The notes below the pieces were generated by a model. The model was given only the letters and a program-made list of their open reading frames with translations, ran no database searches and was not told the DNA's origin. Position numbers and translations under genes: made by a program. From JBAYHA01 sp041666425 (GTDB taxonomy: Bacteria > Patescibacteriota > Patescibacteriia > UBA11705 > JABHMO01), in NCBI GenBank assembly GCA_041666425.1, contig JBAYHA010000048.1:1-6496 (forward strand): a stretch of DNA of 6,496 bases, given 5' to 3'. Numbering within the stretch: the first letter of the stretch is position 1; every line of letters starts with the position of its first letter. This document shows positions 4,786 through 6,496 of this stretch, in pieces.

Positions 4786-5775
4786 ATGAAAAAACTAATC
4801 GTCGATGAAAAATCTTGGGAAATGCGCTTGGACAAATATCTTTTGCAACACTTGGCAGTCAGCCGTAGCCAAATCCAAAAAAAAATAAAAGCCGGAGAAG
4901 TGCTGATTAATGCCAAAAAACCGACCGTGCACCAATTTTTAAAAATCGGCGATGTTATTGAATTTATAAAAATAAAAATAGAACCAAAAATAATGAACAC
5001 CAAAAATGTTCGGCAAAACAAAGCCCAAACAAAAACTGTGTACAATATTGAAATTATTGAGAACAATCCCGACTATCTAATTATCAACAAACCGGCCGGA
5101 CTGGTTGTCCACCCCAGCGCCAAAACAATCAAAAATCCATCTGTTCTTGATTGGCTGTCAAAAAATTATCCGGAAGTAAAAAAAATCAAAGATCCAAAAA
5201 ACAAAAAAAACGATCGCCCCGGAATTGTCCACCGACTCGACAAAGAAGTCAGCGGGCTTTTGATTTTGGCCAAAAAGCAGGCCAGTTTTGATTATTTCAA
5301 AAATCTTTTCAAAGACCGCCATATCCAAAAAGAATATATTGCCTTGGTTCACGGAAAGTTCGAAAATTTACAAGGTGAAATTAACTTTCGCATCAGTCGC
5401 AAGATCGGTGAAGGCAAAATGGCCGCGCACCCGACAACCTCAAAAATGGGCAAAGAAAGCTTAACCCGTTATACCGTTCTCCAAAAATTTGCGCACGCCA
5501 CCCTATTGCAAATCCAAATTTTAACCGGTAGAACTCACCAAATTCGCGTGCATTTCCAAGCACTCAATCACCCGATTGTCGGAGACAAACTTTATGGTCA
5601 TGAAACTTTTGCCAATTCCAGCATCAAAACTCCCCAAATTATGCTTTTTGCACATAATTTAAAATTTGTCGATCAAGATTCGCAAGAAAAAAATTTCGAA
5701 CTCCCATACCCGCCTTTTTTCCAAGAAATCTTGAACTCCATTCAGAACAAAAAAATAAAACATTATGTCAAATAA
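4786..5775 (+). CDS. rluD: 23S rRNA pseudouridine synthase, RluC/RluD family
   Basis: Enzymes of this family turn chosen uridines of 23S rRNA into pseudouridine; RluD acts on helix 69, which matters for ribosome assembly and release-factor action. From ATG 4786 the product is 329 residues, close to the family norm. Residues 14-60 form an S4 RNA-binding domain (RLDKYLLQHLAVSRSQIQKKIKAGEVLINAKKP). The synthase domain opens with DYLIINKPAGLVVHP (96-110). It carries the catalytic signature RPGIVHRLDKEVSGLLILAK (144-163), with Asp152 as the nucleophile in HRLD, and the later GRTHQIRVHF motif (248-257). A Lys-rich linker (about 128-143) precedes the catalytic motif. An ATG at 4768 would add six residues but lies upstream of the predicted transcript start. 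The gene overlaps gmk by 11 bases. Whether it acts at RluC or RluD sites cannot be told from this sequence. Confidence 0.92.
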   Translation: MKKLIVDEKSWEMRLDKYLLQHLAVSRSQIQKKIKAGEVLINAKKPTVHQFLKIGDVIEFIKIKIEPKIMNTKNVRQNKAQTKTVYNIEIIENNPDYLIINKPAGLVVHPSAKTIKNPSVLDWLSKNYPEVKKIKDPKNKKNDRPGIVHRLDKEVSGLLILAKKQASFDYFKNLFKDRHIQKEYIALVHGKFENLQGEINFRISRKIGEGKMAAHPTTSKMGKESLTRYTVLQKFAHATLLQIQILTGRTHQIRVHFQALNHPIVGDKLYGHETFANSSIKTPQIMLFAHNLKFVDQDSQEKNFELPYPPFFQEILNSIQNKKIKHYVK

Positions 5776-6331
5776 AATTTTCATCATGTCCGGCGTTTCC
5801 GGTGTTGGCAAAACTTCAATCGCTTATGAACTTTTAAAACTGATGCCGAATTTAAAAAGATTGGTCACCTACGTTACGCGACAACCACGACCAAATGAAA
5901 CCAATGGTACTGATTACAATTTTATTTCACGCGAAGAATTCCAAAAAAAATTAGCGAACAACGAATTTTTTGAACACGACGAACATTACGGTAATTATTA
6001 CGGCAACAGCGCCGTTGATTTGCAAAATATTTTTGAACAAAATAAAATCGCTTTGATTTTGCTGGACCCTTTTTCCGTAAAAAAAATCAAAAATATTTTT
6101 CCCAAAGCCAAAACCATTTTCATCGAACCTGACAATTTGGAAAATTTAAAAAAACACATTCGTCAACGCCCCATGTCCGATGAAGCTTTTAATATCCGTT
6201 TTGCAGAAGTAAAAAAAGAAATGACCATTGCCAATACCTTTGATTTTCGCATAATCAATGAAGAAAACAAACTTGCCGAAGCTGTCCAAAAAACCCTAAA
6301 TTATATCAAAAAACAAAGCTCTCTTGACTAA
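5765..6331 (+). CDS. gmk: Guanylate kinase
   Basis: It phosphorylates GMP to GDP with ATP, an essential step in guanine nucleotide supply. The 188-residue product starts with the P-loop GVSGVGKT (residues 10-17). It keeps the GMP-binding signature TRQPRPNETNGTDYNFIS (38-55), with both Arg, Glu44 and Tyr51, then FFEHDEHYGNYYGNS (68-82), with Glu70 and YG. The stretch LILLDPFSVKKIKN (97-110) stands where most members have LDIDVQGA; Asp101 is kept but the QGA is lost. The lid region reads RQRPMSDEAFNIRF (133-146), keeping Arg but lacking the usual RG.D. These changes are mild divergence, not breakage. The start overlaps the end of rluD by 11 bases, so the pair is one operon with coupled translation. 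No independent promoter is seen. Confidence 0.9.
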   Translation: MSNKIFIMSGVSGVGKTSIAYELLKLMPNLKRLVTYVTRQPRPNETNGTDYNFISREEFQKKLANNEFFEHDEHYGNYYGNSAVDLQNIFEQNKIALILLDPFSVKKIKNIFPKAKTIFIEPDNLENLKKHIRQRPMSDEAFNIRFAEVKKEMTIANTFDFRIINEENKLAEAVQKTLNYIKKQSSLD

Positions 6332-6352
6332 TTTTAGATAATTGTCTATACT
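6324..6352 (+). promoter_or_regulatory. Strong promoter overlapping the end of gmk
   Basis: TTGACT (6324-6329) and TATACT (6347-6352) are exactly 17 bases apart, with five of six consensus matches in each box. The -35 lies in the last gmk codons. The predicted start is near 6359. It is the best-scoring promoter in the window by eye and suggests that the next gene is well expressed apart from rluD-gmk. Confidence 0.65.
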
Positions 6353-6358
6353 AAAAGG

Positions 6359-6437
6359 CAGTTAAAATTAACCGGAGCTTGTTCAATTTAGTAATGACAA
6401 AATTATTCTAAATTTACAAAAAAGCTCAACTAACAAT
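6359..6437 (+). promoter_or_regulatory. Structured 5' leader of the next gene
   Basis: About 80 bases lie between the predicted start and the ATG at 6438. GAGCTT (6375-6380) can pair with AAGCTC (6422-6427), and inside it AATTTAG (6385-6391) with CTAAATT (6408-6414), making one long, mostly AU-rich hairpin. A five-codon ORF (MTKLF, 6394-6411) sits in the apical loop and runs into the 3' arm of the inner stem. No Shine-Dalgarno precedes the main ATG. No known riboswitch class was recognised. Confidence 0.4.
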
Positions 6438-6496
6438 ATGGCAGAAGAAAAAAAGCTTGATATCGCTATCGACCGAACTTTTCCGGAAGTTCAACC
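6438..6496 (+). CDS. Unrecognised protein, first 19 codons (partial, cut by window edge)
   Basis: The reading MAEEKKLDIAIDRTFPEVQ is open to the window edge. It follows a strong promoter and a structured leader and sits in the same direction as rluD-gmk, 106 bases after gmk. The segment is hydrophilic and has no signal peptide, which suggests a cytoplasmic protein. Too little is visible for a family call. Confidence 0.6.
   Translation, partial: MAEEKKLDIAIDRTFPEVQ

Noticed and set aside
1..6496. Alternative genetic code (UGA read as Gly, known in some Patescibacteria)
   Set aside because: All conserved genes end at normal stops at expected lengths and contain no in-frame TGA.

Overview
The window looks like an AT-rich genome with small, tightly packed genes, most likely from the Candidate Phyla Radiation (Patescibacteria). 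The signs are the low GC content, few Shine-Dalgarno sequences, a short archaeal-type aspartyl-tRNA synthetase, reduced-length housekeeping genes, and repeat-filled intergenic gaps. This placement is an inference from style and gene content; no 16S gene or other marker is present. TGG encodes Trp and no in-frame TGA was seen in the genes, so the standard bacterial code fits.

Left block, minus strand, read right to left (4.69 kb down to 1): a promoter, a 17-codon leader peptide with an Asn/Asp run and a rho-independent terminator; then asnS (asparaginyl-tRNA synthetase), aspS (aspartyl-tRNA synthetase), a small winged-helix-like protein overlapping scpA, scpA, and the first 102 codons of scpB, cut by the window edge. 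The gaps after asnS, after aspS and between scpA and scpB hold repeats: an array of 8-bp units, a 41-bp palindrome present twice in opposite orientations, a tandem pair of double mini-hairpins, and a head-to-head pair of longer inverted-repeat elements.

Right block, plus strand, transcribed divergently: rluD (23S rRNA pseudouridine synthase, S4 plus RluA-type domain) overlaps gmk (guanylate kinase) by 11 bases. A good promoter overlapping the end of gmk precedes a structured leader of about 80 nt and the first 19 codons of an unrecognised gene running off the right edge.

The standout is the asnS leader. A short ORF encodes MYKIRVIKLNDDNNNQF: six consecutive Asn or Asp codons directly upstream of the genes that charge tRNA-Asn and tRNA-Asp. 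It is followed by three competing hairpins in the order protector, antiterminator, terminator plus U-tract. This is the layout of a classical ribosome-mediated transcription attenuator, here apparently sensing both amino acids made available by the two synthetases downstream.
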